This document shows positions 55,499-64,000 of a stretch of DNA of 64,000 nt, piece by piece; position 1 is the first letter of the stretch; the number at the start of each line of letters is the position of its first letter. The DNA is from CAVSIS01 sp963814875 (lineage in GTDB: Bacteria; Acidobacteriota; Thermoanaerobaculia; Thermoanaerobaculales; Sulfomarinibacteraceae), in the NCBI GenBank assembly GCA_963814875.1, contig CAWFFJ010000015.1, positions 124,001 to 188,000 on the forward strand. Reading direction: 5' to 3'. A model generated the notes under the pieces. It worked only from the letters and a program-made list of their open reading frames with translations, made no database searches and was not told the DNA's origin. A program made the position numbers and the translations under genes.

Positions 55499-56383
55499 CT
55501 ACCTCACGACCATCAGCCCGATCCGCAGCTGTGACGGCAGACGCTGGTCGTAGGTGCGCAGCGTCTCGCCCCAGCCGTTGAAGTACTGGACGTGGAGGTA
55601 GGCCTCGAGGTTGCCGCCGAGCAGTCTGTCGAGGGGGTAGGAGAGGTCGACCTGAAGACTGCCGTGGCCTGCCTTCGTCCCCTTGCGCACGGTCGCCGCG
55701 ACCCCGAAGCCGTCGGGGTCCAACCACTCCGCGCGCAGGTCCACGTAGCCCCGGTACCCGGCAATGTCGGGGTTGTCGGAGAGATCGCCGATGTAGGCAT
55801 AGAGCTTCGGTGCAATGCGGAGCTGCCCTCCGAGAACCTCGTCAGCCACGACGAAAGGCGTCACGTAGGCGATGTCGAAGCTGCGCGACTGCTCGCCGGC
55901 CTTGCCGTTGGACTCGTGCTCGAGCCCGTAACGCAGGCCGAACCGGGTCGTCTCGGAGAAGGTGTGGACCCGATCGCGCAGCACGAACAGGCTCGGCCGG
56001 TAGCTGGTGTCGAAGAACGGAGCCGAGGCGGCGCCGATGTCCCACAGCGAGGTCTGGGTGAAGCCGAGGTAGACACTGCGCAGCAGCGGCACGCGGCGTG
56101 CGGAGCGTCCTTCCGGGTCGAGGAAGCGATACTTGAAGCTGATCTGGAACTTGGCGGTGGTGCTGCCACGCCAGCCGAGCGAGAAGTACATCGGCTCGTT
56201 GGGCGAGAGCTTGCTCGCGAACTGCTGGAAGCGAGTGTCGCCGGGCTCCGCGCCGAACGTGGCCTCGGCGGCGGCGCTCGGGTTCGGGGTCAATCCCGGC
56301 GTCGGAGTCGCCGGCGATTCGGCAGCGGCAACGGCACGGGAGGCGAGCATCGCGAGCAGGACAACTCGGGCAATCGCCCTCAT
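55499..56383 (-). CDS. pldA: Outer-membrane phospholipase A1
   Basis: A 294-residue precursor with a signal peptide (MRAIARVVLLAMLASRAVAA) and a 12-strand beta barrel. OMPLA cuts phospholipids in the outer leaflet of the outer membrane. The active-site motif HESNGKAGEQSRSFD has the catalytic His and Ser, and YFNGWGETLRTYDQRL near the end is the usual last-strand region. The ATG overlaps the stop of the upstream aminotransferase (ATGA), so it is the third gene of a tyrA-aminotransferase-pldA operon, an unusual mix of functions. Confidence 0.88.
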   Translation of the reverse strand: MRAIARVVLLAMLASRAVAAAESPATPTPGLTPNPSAAAEATFGAEPGDTRFQQFASKLSPNEPMYFSLGWRGSTTAKFQISFKYRFLDPEGRSARRVPLLRSVYLGFTQTSLWDIGAASAPFFDTSYRPSLFVLRDRVHTFSETTRFGLRYGLEHESNGKAGEQSRSFDIAYVTPFVVADEVLGGQLRIAPKLYAYIGDLSDNPDIAGYRGYVDLRAEWLDPDGFGVAATVRKGTKAGHGSLQVDLSYPLDRLLGGNLEAYLHVQYFNGWGETLRTYDQRLPSQLRIGLMVVR

Positions 56384-57510
56384 CCGCGAGCCACCGCCTC
56401 GAGGAGGCAACCCCTGAGATGGTCACACCAACGGTCCCACTCGCCCTCCGGCGGGGCCACGGCCGAGACCCGCACCCAGCCCGGGGCGCCAAAGTCCTCC
56501 CCGGGCCATAGACCGAGACCCCAGCGCTCGGCTGTGCGCTCGCACCATCCCAGCGAGGACAGCTCGCCGAGCACCGGCCTCAGGTCGCACCAGAGGTAGA
56601 ACCCCCCCTCAGGCGGCTCGACCACGAGACCCGAGCCCTCGAAGGCCGCGCGAACCTCGATGAGGCGGGCACGGACGACGTCGCGCGCCGCCGTCAGCTC
56701 GGCCTCGTCGACGGCGGTCACCGCAATGGCGGCCTCCTGGGCCGGGGTGTTGGGCGGGTTGAGCAGGGCGCCCTGCCACCCCTCGACCGCCCGCGCCACC
56801 TCGGCGCTCGCCGCCACCCAACCGATCCGCCATCCGCACAGCGCATAGGTCTTCGAGAGGCTACGCACCTGGACGACCGTTTCGCGCCCCGGGTCCCAGG
56901 CGACCGGCGGGCGCGGCGCGTGAGGCCGCATGCGAAACGACTCGTAGGCCTCGTCACAGACCAGTCTGACGCCGTGCTCCCGACACGCCTCGACCAGTTT
57001 CTGCGCTTCGACCTCCCGCAGCACCCCTCCGGTGGGATTGCAGGGTGAGGACAGAACCAGCAGTCGGCTGCGCGGGGACAGCGCCGCCAGTACACCGTCG
57101 AGGTCCCAGCGGGCACCGCCGCCTGCCGCAGGGACCCGGACCACGCGGGCGCCGACGGCCGCGGCGGCGCGCGGGTAAGCGGGGTAGCAGGGCAGCGGAC
57201 AGACGACCTCGTCGTCGTCGGCGAGCAGGGCGCCGAACAGGGCGAGCAGGGCCGCCTTCGCGCCGTGGGTGACGACCACCTGGGAGGGCTCGACGGGCTG
57301 GCCCTGGCGCCGGTGAAGCTCGGCCAGGGCGGCACGGAGCTCGGGCAGGCCGCCCGCCGGTCCGTAGGGCACGCGGGCGGCGCCGGCGGCCCTGGAGAAC
57401 GCGGCTCGAAGCCTCTCCGGCGGCGAGAAGAAGGGCTCTCCCACCAACCACGCCCGTGTCGGTCGGTTGGACCGCCCAAGCGCCGCGACGACGCGGTCGA
57501 CCGCCGTCAC
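56380..57510 (-). CDS. Class I/II PLP aminotransferase (probably aromatic)
   Basis: A 376-residue fold-type I aminotransferase. VVTHGAKAALLALFGALL, SSPCNPTGGVL (the NPTG loop), VCDEAYESFRM and the PLP lysine in RSLSKTYALCGWRIGW are all present, as is the carboxylate-binding Arg in WVRVSAVAPPEG. Directly following tyrA with overlapping codons, it most likely transaminates 4-hydroxyphenylpyruvate to tyrosine, or arogenate-type substrates; this is contextual inference. The GTG at 57510 overlaps the tyrA stop (GTGA). Confidence 0.85.
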   Translation of the reverse strand: MTAVDRVVAALGRSNRPTRAWLVGEPFFSPPERLRAAFSRAAGAARVPYGPAGGLPELRAALAELHRRQGQPVEPSQVVVTHGAKAALLALFGALLADDDEVVCPLPCYPAYPRAAAAVGARVVRVPAAGGGARWDLDGVLAALSPRSRLLVLSSPCNPTGGVLREVEAQKLVEACREHGVRLVCDEAYESFRMRPHAPRPPVAWDPGRETVVQVRSLSKTYALCGWRIGWVAASAEVARAVEGWQGALLNPPNTPAQEAAIAVTAVDEAELTAARDVVRARLIEVRAAFEGSGLVVEPPEGGFYLWCDLRPVLGELSSLGWCERTAERWGLGLWPGEDFGAPGWVRVSAVAPPEGEWDRWCDHLRGCLLEAVARG

Positions 57511-58652
57511 TGCGGACCCCCGTCGACGGCGCCTGAGAGGAAGCGATCGGCCTCGCCCATGATCTCTGCGAAGCCCTCGCCGTCGCCCGCCTCCACCGCA
57601 GCGACCAGCTCCTCGGCGGCCGCCGCCAGCCGTCGACCGGTCTGGGCCGTGAGCCGGTTGAGCGCCTGAATCTGGAAGTAGAGCTCGGGGTTCTCGCCGG
57701 CGACCTCGCGGGTGGTGGCCAGCTGCTTCGAGAAGGTGACGCCAGCGACCTGGGCGAGATCTTCGGCCCCCACGCCGGAACGGCTCAGGGCCCGTGCAAA
57801 GACCAGGTTCGCGAGGTGGGTGAGCCCCAGAACCAGGCTCATCCGGCGGTCGTGGTCGGGGATGTCGAGCTCGACCAGGCGGACGCTGGTGTCGGCGAAC
57901 AGCGCCTGGACGACCGCACGATCCGCGGGGTCGCCCTCGCGGCAGATCACGATCGTCCGCCCGCTCAGCATGCGCACGTCGGGACCGAACATGGGATGAA
58001 AGGAGACCAGCCGCATCCCGCCCCCGCGCACGCGGGCCGTCACCGGCTCGAGGTGCCCCTTGAGGCTGCACATCTCCGCCACCACGCCGCGCGGCCCGAC
58101 CTCCGCCAGCTCCTCGAGCAGCCCGGCGCAGACCGTCATCGGGACCGCGAGGACCACCAGGTCGGCATCGCGGGCGGCCGCGAGGTCGCTGGCTTCGCGA
58201 AAGAGCGACGGCTCGGGCGCGGGGTCGAGCACGGTCACCTCGTGACCCTGGCCGGCGAGGAAGCCCGCCATCCATCGCCCCATCCCGCCTTTGCCGCCGA
58301 CCACGAGCGATCTGAGGCGCTCGCCGGAATAACGGGCGTCGAGCAGCGTCGCCTGCTCCTCGACCGCCTTGTCGATCAGGAAGACTGCGAGGTCCCGGCC
58401 CAGGACGGGCTCGAGGTGGAGGTCGCGGCAGGCGCGCTCGAAGCGTCGGTGGACCTGCGCCTCGACCTCGAAGTTGCGCAGCGGCACGCCGCAGCGGCGC
58501 TTGAGCTCACCGATCTGGCGGGCGAGCTCGAGCCGCTCGCACACCAGGTGCAGGATCCGGCGGTCGAGAGCCTCGATGTCGCGACGGTGCTGATCGAGCA
58601 GCTCCTCGAGCCCGAGACCGTCGCCATCGTTGTCGCCCGACGCACTCGGCAT
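57507..58652 (-). CDS. tyrA: Bifunctional chorismate mutase / prephenate dehydrogenase (T-protein)
   Basis: A 381-residue T-protein for tyrosine synthesis. The AroQ chorismate mutase domain is at about 15-100 (HRRDIEALDRRILHLVCER, LARQIGELKRRCGVP). The dehydrogenase follows, with the NAD-binding loop VVGGKGGMGRWMAGFL and the active-site region SFHPMFGPDVRMLSGR, then GLTHLANLVFARAL. The order is as in enterobacterial TyrA. First gene of the operon with the aminotransferase. Confidence 0.93.
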   Translation of the reverse strand: MPSASGDNDGDGLGLEELLDQHRRDIEALDRRILHLVCERLELARQIGELKRRCGVPLRNFEVEAQVHRRFERACRDLHLEPVLGRDLAVFLIDKAVEEQATLLDARYSGERLRSLVVGGKGGMGRWMAGFLAGQGHEVTVLDPAPEPSLFREASDLAAARDADLVVLAVPMTVCAGLLEELAEVGPRGVVAEMCSLKGHLEPVTARVRGGGMRLVSFHPMFGPDVRMLSGRTIVICREGDPADRAVVQALFADTSVRLVELDIPDHDRRMSLVLGLTHLANLVFARALSRSGVGAEDLAQVAGVTFSKQLATTREVAGENPELYFQIQALNRLTAQTGRRLAAAAEELVAAVEAGDGEGFAEIMGEADRFLSGAVDGGPQ

Positions 58653-58691
58653 GGCGCCCTCCCTCGCCGAGCTCGCCGGCCCGGCGGTGGG

Positions 58692-59204
58692 TCAGAAGGT
58701 GTAGACCAGGCGTACCGACCAGGTCTGGTAGTCCAGGTTGAGGCCACCGATGTCTCCGGAGACGTTGTTCAACAGCGCCTCTGCCCGCAGCGTGCCGAGA
58801 AACGAGAAGCCGCCGCCGACGCTCCAGGTCGCGCCTCCGTTGGCGCCGCCGTCGGCGAGATCGCTCGCCGACACATCAGCGTAGCCGAGCCGTGCCGCGA
58901 GGTAAACGGGTCCGAAGACGGTCAGACGCCCGACCGCGTAGAGGTGTGCGAAGCTGAGGTCTCCGCTGAGGCCGCCGCTGGCGCCGCGGCTGAAGCCGTA
59001 CTCCGCGCCGACCCCGACATCGACGAACGGCAGGTCGGCGACGACCTCGAGGCCGAGCGTGTAGCCGGTGTCGGCGTCGAGGCTGATCGACCCGAGATCG
59101 AAGGAGCCCCCGAGGTCGAGCCCCGCGGTCAGGTTGAAATCGAGGGCCGCGGCGGGAAGAGCCGCGACGAGGACTGCAGCCACGAGAAACAGACGTCGCA
59201 GCAT
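58692..59204 (-). CDS. Small outer-membrane beta-barrel-like protein
   Basis: A 170-residue precursor with a signal peptide (MLRRLFLVAAVLVAALPAAA). The mature part is made of alternating strands such as YTLGLEVVADLPFVDVGVGA and YAVGRLTVFGPVYLAARLGY. It ends in the aromatic TWSVRLVYTF, as outer-membrane barrels do. No specific family can be assigned. GGGAGG lies before the ATG at 59204. Confidence 0.7.
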   Translation of the reverse strand: MLRRLFLVAAVLVAALPAAALDFNLTAGLDLGGSFDLGSISLDADTGYTLGLEVVADLPFVDVGVGAEYGFSRGASGGLSGDLSFAHLYAVGRLTVFGPVYLAARLGYADVSASDLADGGANGGATWSVGGGFSFLGTLRAEALLNNVSGDIGGLNLDYQTWSVRLVYTF

Positions 59205-59365
59205 CAGGTGCCTCCCGTGCGAGGGAGTCTACCTTCCAATCCACACCGCGTCACGCCGCGGGCGGCGAGCGCTACAACCTGGAACCGCGGAATAGCCATG
59301 ATCGTGGATCCCGTTGCCTGCCGCAGACGGCGCCCCGGAACCACCGCGGTGCCGAGGAGGTCGCG

Positions 59366-61828
59366 ATGACCGACCAGTCGACTGGGTTGCACCCCGAGGA
59401 CACCCCCTCGTCCTTCCTCGCCGAGATCACGGATAACCTCTACCGCGCGCGGGGCTCGAGCCTCCACTCGGCGAGCGCCTTTGACTCACACTGGGCCCTG
59501 GCGATGACCGTGCGCGACCGCCTCGTGGACCGCTGGCGGCGGACCACCGAGGCCCAGTTCGAGGCCAACCCGAAGTTCGTCTATTACCTCTCCGCCGAGT
59601 ACCTCCCGGGCCGCCAGCTGGCGAAGAACCTGCTGATCACGGGCACTCTGGAGCTGGCGAGGAGGGCTCTCGAGCCGACCCCCGTTTCCCTCGACGGCCT
59701 GCTCGAGCTCGACCCGGAGCCCGCGCTCGGCAACGGCGGCCTCGGCCGCCTCGCCTCCTGCTACCTCGACTCGATGGCGACCCTCGACATCCCCGCGGTG
59801 GGCTACGGCCTCCGCTACGAACACGGGATCTTCCGCCAGAGCTTCCGCGACGGCCGCCAGATCGAGAGCCCCGACTCGTGGCTTCACTACGGCAACCCCT
59901 GGGAGTTCCCCCAGCCCGACGACATGGTCGAGGTCGGCTTCGGCGGCCGCACGGTCCACGCCACCGACCCCGACGGTCGGTTGACGGTCCGCTGGCAGCC
60001 CGAGAAGCGGGTCCTCGGCGAGCCGTACCACACCCTGGTTGCCGGTTGGAGCACCGCCACCGTCAACCTCCTCCGGCTGTGGCGGGCGCGGGCCACCCGC
60101 GAGTTCGACCTCGAGCTGTTCGACGTCGGCGATTACGAGCGCGCGGTCGCCGACAAGGTCGACTCGGAGACGATCTCCAAGGTCCTCTACCCCAACGACG
60201 CCACCCCTGCGGGCCGCGCGCTGCGGCTGAAGCAGCAGTACTTCTTCGTCGCCTGCTCGCTGCACGACATCCTGCGCCGCTTTCGACTGCGCAACGACGA
60301 CTGGACAACGCTGCCCGACAAGGTGGCCATCCAGCTCAACGACACTCATCCGGTGGTCGCGGTTCCGGAGCTGATGAGGCTGCTCGTCGACGTCAACGGG
60401 CTCGACTGGGAGCCGGCCTGGGAGATCTCGCGGCGCTGCCTCGCCTACACCTGCCACACCCTGCTGCCCGAGGCCCTCGAGACCTGGCCGGTGGTGATGT
60501 TCGGCCGCCTCCTGCCGCGCCACCTCGAGATCGTCTACGAGATCAACCGGCGCTTTCTCGGCTCCGTCCGCGACCGCTTCCCGGGCGACGACGCGCGCGT
60601 CGCCCGGATGTCGCTGATCGAAGAGCAACCTGAGCGGCGGGTCCGGATGGCAAACCTCGCCGTGGTCGGCGGCTGTGCCGTCAACGGAGTCGCCGAGCTC
60701 CACTCGCGCCTGCTGCGCGAGCACACCCTGCACGACTTCGCCGAGCTCTTCCCGGAGCGCTTCACCAACGTCACCAACGGCGTCACGCCGCGGCGCTTCG
60801 TCGCACTGGCCAACCCGCGCCTCGCACACCTGATCAGCGAGGCGATCGGTGACGGCTGGGTGCGTGACCTCGACCGCCTCGCCGAGCTCGAGCCGCACGC
60901 CGACGACGCGGGCTTCCAGCACGCTTGGCGAGAGGTCAAGGCTGCCAACAAGGCAGACCTGGCGGCACTGCTTGCCCGCAGGGACGGAATCGAGGTCGAC
61001 CCGGCGACCGTGCACGATGTGCTCGTCAAGAGGATCCACGAGTACAAGCGCCAGCTGCTCAAGATCCTCGAGGTGGTGGCCGCCTATCACCGGATCGTGG
61101 ACCAGGCCGAGCTCGACGTGGTCCCTCGGACGGTTCTGCTCGGCGGCAAGGCCGCCCCCGGCTATCGCGCGGCGAAGCTCATCATCCGGCTCGCCCACGC
61201 CGTTGCCGGAGTGGTCAACGGCGATCCCGCGGTCGCCGGCCGCCTGCGCGTCGTGTTCCCGGCCAACTTCGACGTCTCCCTCGGCGAGCGCATCTACCCC
61301 GCCGCCGACCTCTCCGAGCAGATCTCACTCGCCGGCAAGGAGGCCTCTGGGACCGGCAACATGAAGTTTGCCTTGAACGGCGCGGTCACGGTCGGGACCC
61401 TCGACGGCGCCAACATCGAGATCCTGCAGCGGGTCGGCGACGACAACTTCTTTCTCTTCGGCATGACGGTCGACGACGCGATGCGGCGGCGCGAGCGAGG
61501 CTACGACCCGCGCGCCGAGCTCGAGGCCGACGGGGACCTCCGCCGCGCCGTCGATGCCATCGCCGACGGCGCCTTCTCGACCGGCGACCGCGAGCTCTTT
61601 CGGCCGCTGGTGGCCTCGCTCGTCGAGCACGACTCGTACATGGTGCTCGCCGACTTCCGGTCCTACCTCGACTGCGTCTCCCGCGCGCTCGAGGCGACCC
61701 GCGACCAGGATGGGTGGACCCGGCGCTCGATCCTCAACACCGCCCGCTCCGGGTTCTTCTCCTCCGACCGCTCGATCCGGGACTACTGCGAGCGGATCTG
61801 GAAGGCCGCACCGATCGCGGTCGAGTGA
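59366..61828 (+). CDS. glgP: Glycogen/starch/alpha-glucan phosphorylase
   Basis: An 820-residue enzyme that releases glucose 1-phosphate from alpha-1,4-glucan. Length and motifs are standard: YYLSAEYLPGRQLAKNLL, LGNGGLGRLASCYLDSMAT, QLNDTHPVVAVPELMRLL and HEYKRQLLKIL. The PLP-lysine signature EASGTGNMKFALNGAVTVG is intact. GAGGAGG precedes the ATG at 59366. The gene is alone here, convergent with nhaA 21 bp downstream. Confidence 0.96.
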   Translation: MTDQSTGLHPEDTPSSFLAEITDNLYRARGSSLHSASAFDSHWALAMTVRDRLVDRWRRTTEAQFEANPKFVYYLSAEYLPGRQLAKNLLITGTLELARRALEPTPVSLDGLLELDPEPALGNGGLGRLASCYLDSMATLDIPAVGYGLRYEHGIFRQSFRDGRQIESPDSWLHYGNPWEFPQPDDMVEVGFGGRTVHATDPDGRLTVRWQPEKRVLGEPYHTLVAGWSTATVNLLRLWRARATREFDLELFDVGDYERAVADKVDSETISKVLYPNDATPAGRALRLKQQYFFVACSLHDILRRFRLRNDDWTTLPDKVAIQLNDTHPVVAVPELMRLLVDVNGLDWEPAWEISRRCLAYTCHTLLPEALETWPVVMFGRLLPRHLEIVYEINRRFLGSVRDRFPGDDARVARMSLIEEQPERRVRMANLAVVGGCAVNGVAELHSRLLREHTLHDFAELFPERFTNVTNGVTPRRFVALANPRLAHLISEAIGDGWVRDLDRLAELEPHADDAGFQHAWREVKAANKADLAALLARRDGIEVDPATVHDVLVKRIHEYKRQLLKILEVVAAYHRIVDQAELDVVPRTVLLGGKAAPGYRAAKLIIRLAHAVAGVVNGDPAVAGRLRVVFPANFDVSLGERIYPAADLSEQISLAGKEASGTGNMKFALNGAVTVGTLDGANIEILQRVGDDNFFLFGMTVDDAMRRRERGYDPRAELEADGDLRRAVDAIADGAFSTGDRELFRPLVASLVEHDSYMVLADFRSYLDCVSRALEATRDQDGWTRRSILNTARSGFFSSDRSIRDYCERIWKAAPIAVE

Positions 61829-61849
61829 GCCCGGGCCCGGTGAGTCTTT

Positions 61850-63175
61850 TCAGCGAGCCGGGGGCAACGACCGTACCAGCAGGAAGGAGCCGATGACCGC
61901 GGCGGCCAGGGACGCCGTCAGGATGCCGATCTTCGCGCTCGCGACCAGACCGGGGTCGGCGAAGGCGAGCCCGGCAATGAAGAGCGACATCGTGAACCCG
62001 ATCCCGGCCAGGCATCCGACGCCCACAATCTGGCCCCAGGTCACCCCATCCGGCAGCGACCCGCGGCCGCTGCGCACGGCGAGCCAGCTCAGCAGCACGA
62101 TCCCGACCGGCTTGCCGAGCACCAGCCCCGCGACGATGCCGAGACCGACCGGGTTGGCCAGCGCGGCGCCCGCGCCCCCGCCGAGCGCGACCCCGGCGTT
62201 GGCGAGCGCGAACAGTGGCAGGATGAACCACACCTGGACGGGGTGGAGCGCGTGCTCCAGCGCGAGGCCGGCGGGGACCATCTCCCCGGACGCCTCGTGA
62301 AGGCCCTCGATGGCGTCGAGCTGCTCGGGGTCGTCGATCATGCTGTGCCGGCGAAGCTCCACCGACTCGAGCCGACCGAGGCGCTCACGGACGATTGCGA
62401 GGAAGCGCCCGGGCTCGATCCGGGCGCGCACCGGGATCACCATCGCGACCAGGATCCCGGCCACGGTGGCGTGGACGCCCGACGCGAAGACCGCGAGCCA
62501 CACCCCGACGATCAGCGGCGCCAGGACTGCGAGACGCCGGGCGCCTGTTTGGACGGCCACGAACAGCACGACCAGCAACACACCGGCGGCGGCCAGCGCG
62601 AGCCAGCGGATCTCGGCGGTGTAGAAGAGCGCGATCACCAGCACCGCGCCGAGATCGTCGGCGATCGCGAGCGCGGTCAGGAAGACCTTGAGACCGATCG
62701 GCACGCGGGAACCGAACACGGCCAGTACGCCGAGCGCGAAGGCGATGTCGGTGGCCATCGGGATGCCCCATCCCGAGGCCCCGAGCCCCCCGGCATTGAA
62801 CGCGACGTAAAGCAGCGCGGGGGCGATCATCCCGCCGGCCGCCGCCGCGACCGGCAGCACAGCGCGGTCGATCGAGGACAGCTGACCGACCACTACCTCG
62901 CGCTTGACCTCGAGCCCGACCACGAAGAAGAAGATGACCATCAGGCCGTCGTTGATCCAGTGGTGGAGCGTGAGCTTGAAGGCGGCATCGCCCCACGAGA
63001 GCCCGATCTTGGTGTGGAGCAGGTGGTCGTAGAGCTCTGCCCACGGCGAGTTCGCCCAGATCAGTGCGGCCACGGTGCACGCCAGCAGCAGCATGCTGCC
63101 GACGACCTCCGAGCGCACGAACCACTCGAACCAGCCGCTGAAACCTCGCGCCGCCGACCCCGCGGTCCTCGCCAT
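61850..63175 (-). CDS. nhaA: Na+/H+ antiporter NhaA
   Basis: A 441-residue inner-membrane antiporter exporting Na+ for H+. The key acidic residues are kept: Asp in GIPMATDIAFALGVLA and the Asp pair in LAIADDLGAVLVIALFYT, with GLEVKREVVVGQL and GIGFTMSLFIAGLAF also typical. It is slightly longer than E. coli NhaA owing to a cytoplasmic loop between the two halves. The ATG at 63175 lies after a G-rich ribosome site; the frame extends back to 63241 but without family similarity. Confidence 0.94.
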   Translation of the reverse strand: MARTAGSAARGFSGWFEWFVRSEVVGSMLLLACTVAALIWANSPWAELYDHLLHTKIGLSWGDAAFKLTLHHWINDGLMVIFFFVVGLEVKREVVVGQLSSIDRAVLPVAAAAGGMIAPALLYVAFNAGGLGASGWGIPMATDIAFALGVLAVFGSRVPIGLKVFLTALAIADDLGAVLVIALFYTAEIRWLALAAAGVLLVVLFVAVQTGARRLAVLAPLIVGVWLAVFASGVHATVAGILVAMVIPVRARIEPGRFLAIVRERLGRLESVELRRHSMIDDPEQLDAIEGLHEASGEMVPAGLALEHALHPVQVWFILPLFALANAGVALGGGAGAALANPVGLGIVAGLVLGKPVGIVLLSWLAVRSGRGSLPDGVTWGQIVGVGCLAGIGFTMSLFIAGLAFADPGLVASAKIGILTASLAAAVIGSFLLVRSLPPAR

Positions 63176-63828
63176 CCTGGATCCCCCCTGCGATGTGGGC
63201 TTCGAACCCGAGCGAGTCCGATGTGTTGATGCTAACCGCAATGTGGCGTTGACCCTTTCCCGCGCCTGGCACCCGTCGCAGCATCGCCTGCGCCACCGTC
63301 CGACGCAGCGAGTGGTCAGGACTGCACGCCACCGAGAGCCGACCAGACTCTGTAGCGCCAGGCCCTACCAGTCGGCCCAGCTGTGCAGCGCCTCGCGTCT
63401 CGGGCATGAGCGAGCTTCCTGTCGGCGCACCCGTGAGGATCTGGTGCTACGGTAGCTCTCCCGCCGAGGCCGGTTAGCGCCGGTCATCCGCCGTGGGCTG
63501 AGACGGGTCCTCCGAGAGAGTGGCTGCGCGGCATCCGCCCATCGAGAGGCTCACTTTCGCGACGGGGTACGAGGCGAAGATCTCGCGGAAGATGTTCCCG
63601 AGCCGCTCGACCCTGGCCGCGGGGTCACGACCTCCGGACGTGCGTCGTCGGGCGCGACGGTGGTGCGGCCCGTGACGATCGTCGCTGGTGGCCTCTGCCC
63701 GGAGAGCGCCTCACGCAACCTCTCCTCGCTCTCCACCGTAGGATGGACCCGGGGGGCACCCGCTTGAGCTACCTGCGTTCAACCCGACTCCGCTCGCGTT
63801 GGTCCACCCGGGCCCGGACGCTGCCGTG
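63176..63828. other. Mostly non-coding region upstream of nhaA and the last gene
   Basis: About 650 bp. The only coding-like stretch is a small minus-strand frame at 63474-63736. Promoters for the divergent nhaA and transporter genes must lie here, but no convincing hexamers were found. Confidence 0.4.
63474..63736 (-). pseudogene. Candidate small gene, frame interrupted once
   Basis: From a GTG at 63734-63736 the frame reads VESEERLREALSGQRPPA and continues to ARPEVV. About 63621-63635 it shifts, and a second coding-like frame, DPAARVERLGNIFREIFA then YPVAKVSLSMGG, runs to a TAA at 63474-63476. Joining them needs one missing base (opposite sign to the other frameshifts here). The about 87-residue product is not recognised. 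It may be real, broken, or chance. Confidence 0.28.
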
Positions 63829-64000
63829 ATGCGCAGGGTTCAACGGCTGGTCGACGTCCGCCCCGGCGAGCGCGTCCCCTTGCTGCTCTCAGCCGCCTAC
63901 TTTTTCCTCCTGCTGGCGAGCTACTACGTGCTGCGCCCGGTCCGCGACGAGCTTGCCGTGGCTGGCGGCGTACGCACGCTGCCGTGGCTGTGGACCGGGA
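63829..64000 (+). CDS. ATP/ADP-exchanger-like MFS transporter, N-terminus (3' end outside window)
   Basis: The first 57 residues are visible: a short cytoplasmic start (VDVRPGERVPLLLSA), then a helix with FFLLLASYYVLRPVRDE, which matches the first helix of the nucleotide-exchange (Tlc-like) transporter group found in many environmental bacteria. The continuation AVAGGVRTLPWLWTG also fits. There is no clear ribosome site before the ATG at 63829. Substrate is unknown; in free-living bacteria these proteins are not necessarily nucleotide carriers. Confidence 0.7.
   Translation, partial: MRRVQRLVDVRPGERVPLLLSAAYFFLLLASYYVLRPVRDELAVAGGVRTLPWLWTG

Overview
The window is high-GC DNA (about 70% in most of its length, visibly lower around 27.9-29.7 kb) with dense, mostly intact bacterial genes on both strands. 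The organism has an outer membrane: there is an RND efflux pump, an outer-membrane phospholipase A1 (PldA), an LpoB-type lipoprotein, a small beta-barrel-like protein and several lipoproteins. Gene content and style fit a free-living, high-GC, Gram-negative heterotroph such as an Acidobacteriota or myxobacterial/deltaproteobacterial lineage. That placement is inference; no rRNA or tRNA gene was seen.

Layout. 0-8 kb: the end of an RND pump, a POT/MFS transporter, a two-crotonase plus ADP-forming acyl-CoA synthetase operon and a KBL/AONS-type PLP enzyme. 8-20.9 kb: a twin-domain glycosyltransferase, a hybrid sensor kinase, an unusual membrane-anchored HAMP-RelA/SpoT synthetase, a phosphate transporter with its PhoU-like partner, MgtE and a TPR protein. 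20.9-27.7 kb: two molybdenum hydroxylases, one three-subunit and one with fused FeS and Mo parts. 27.7-34.5 kb: an accessory island with DarT-DarG followed by a TIR gene and a 1370-residue TIR/NACHT/pentapeptide/WD40 protein. The island is bracketed by imperfect inverted repeats of about 80-95 bp. 34.5-45.6 kb: hydantoinase-type HyuA, SsnA, a PreT-PreA-like fused flavoprotein, a PLP enzyme, YgeY and YgeW, followed by a threonine-synthase-like enzyme. With the 25-kb molybdenum hydroxylase this resembles the xdhD/ssnA/hyuA/ygeY/ygeW clusters linked to anaerobic purine (urate) breakdown; the island interrupts it. 45.7-64 kb: alanyl-tRNA editing protein, COG3014-like lipoprotein, lpoB, a dicarboxylate symporter, a PAS-GGDEF protein, ManC, pirin, a TPR lipoprotein, pldA-aminotransferase-tyrA, glycogen phosphorylase, NhaA and the start of an ATP/ADP-exchanger-like transporter.

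Two repeat families stand out. One is a dispersed 25-bp unit of the type ACCACCAAGACACCAAG that occurs mostly as inverted pairs. Pairs flank the defence-like island, a GxxExxY gene, and two gene-free spacers, and the unit contributes codons to three proteins. The other is a pair of MITE/REP-like elements with AGCCCGCA ends near 1.2 and 2.7 kb.

Six otherwise intact genes (hybrid kinase, fused molybdenum hydroxylase, PLP enzyme, ygeY, alanyl-tRNA editing gene, TPR lipoprotein) each carry a single extra base. The same sign each time suggests a sequence or assembly artefact, so I annotate these as genes with a frameshift and not as decayed pseudogenes.
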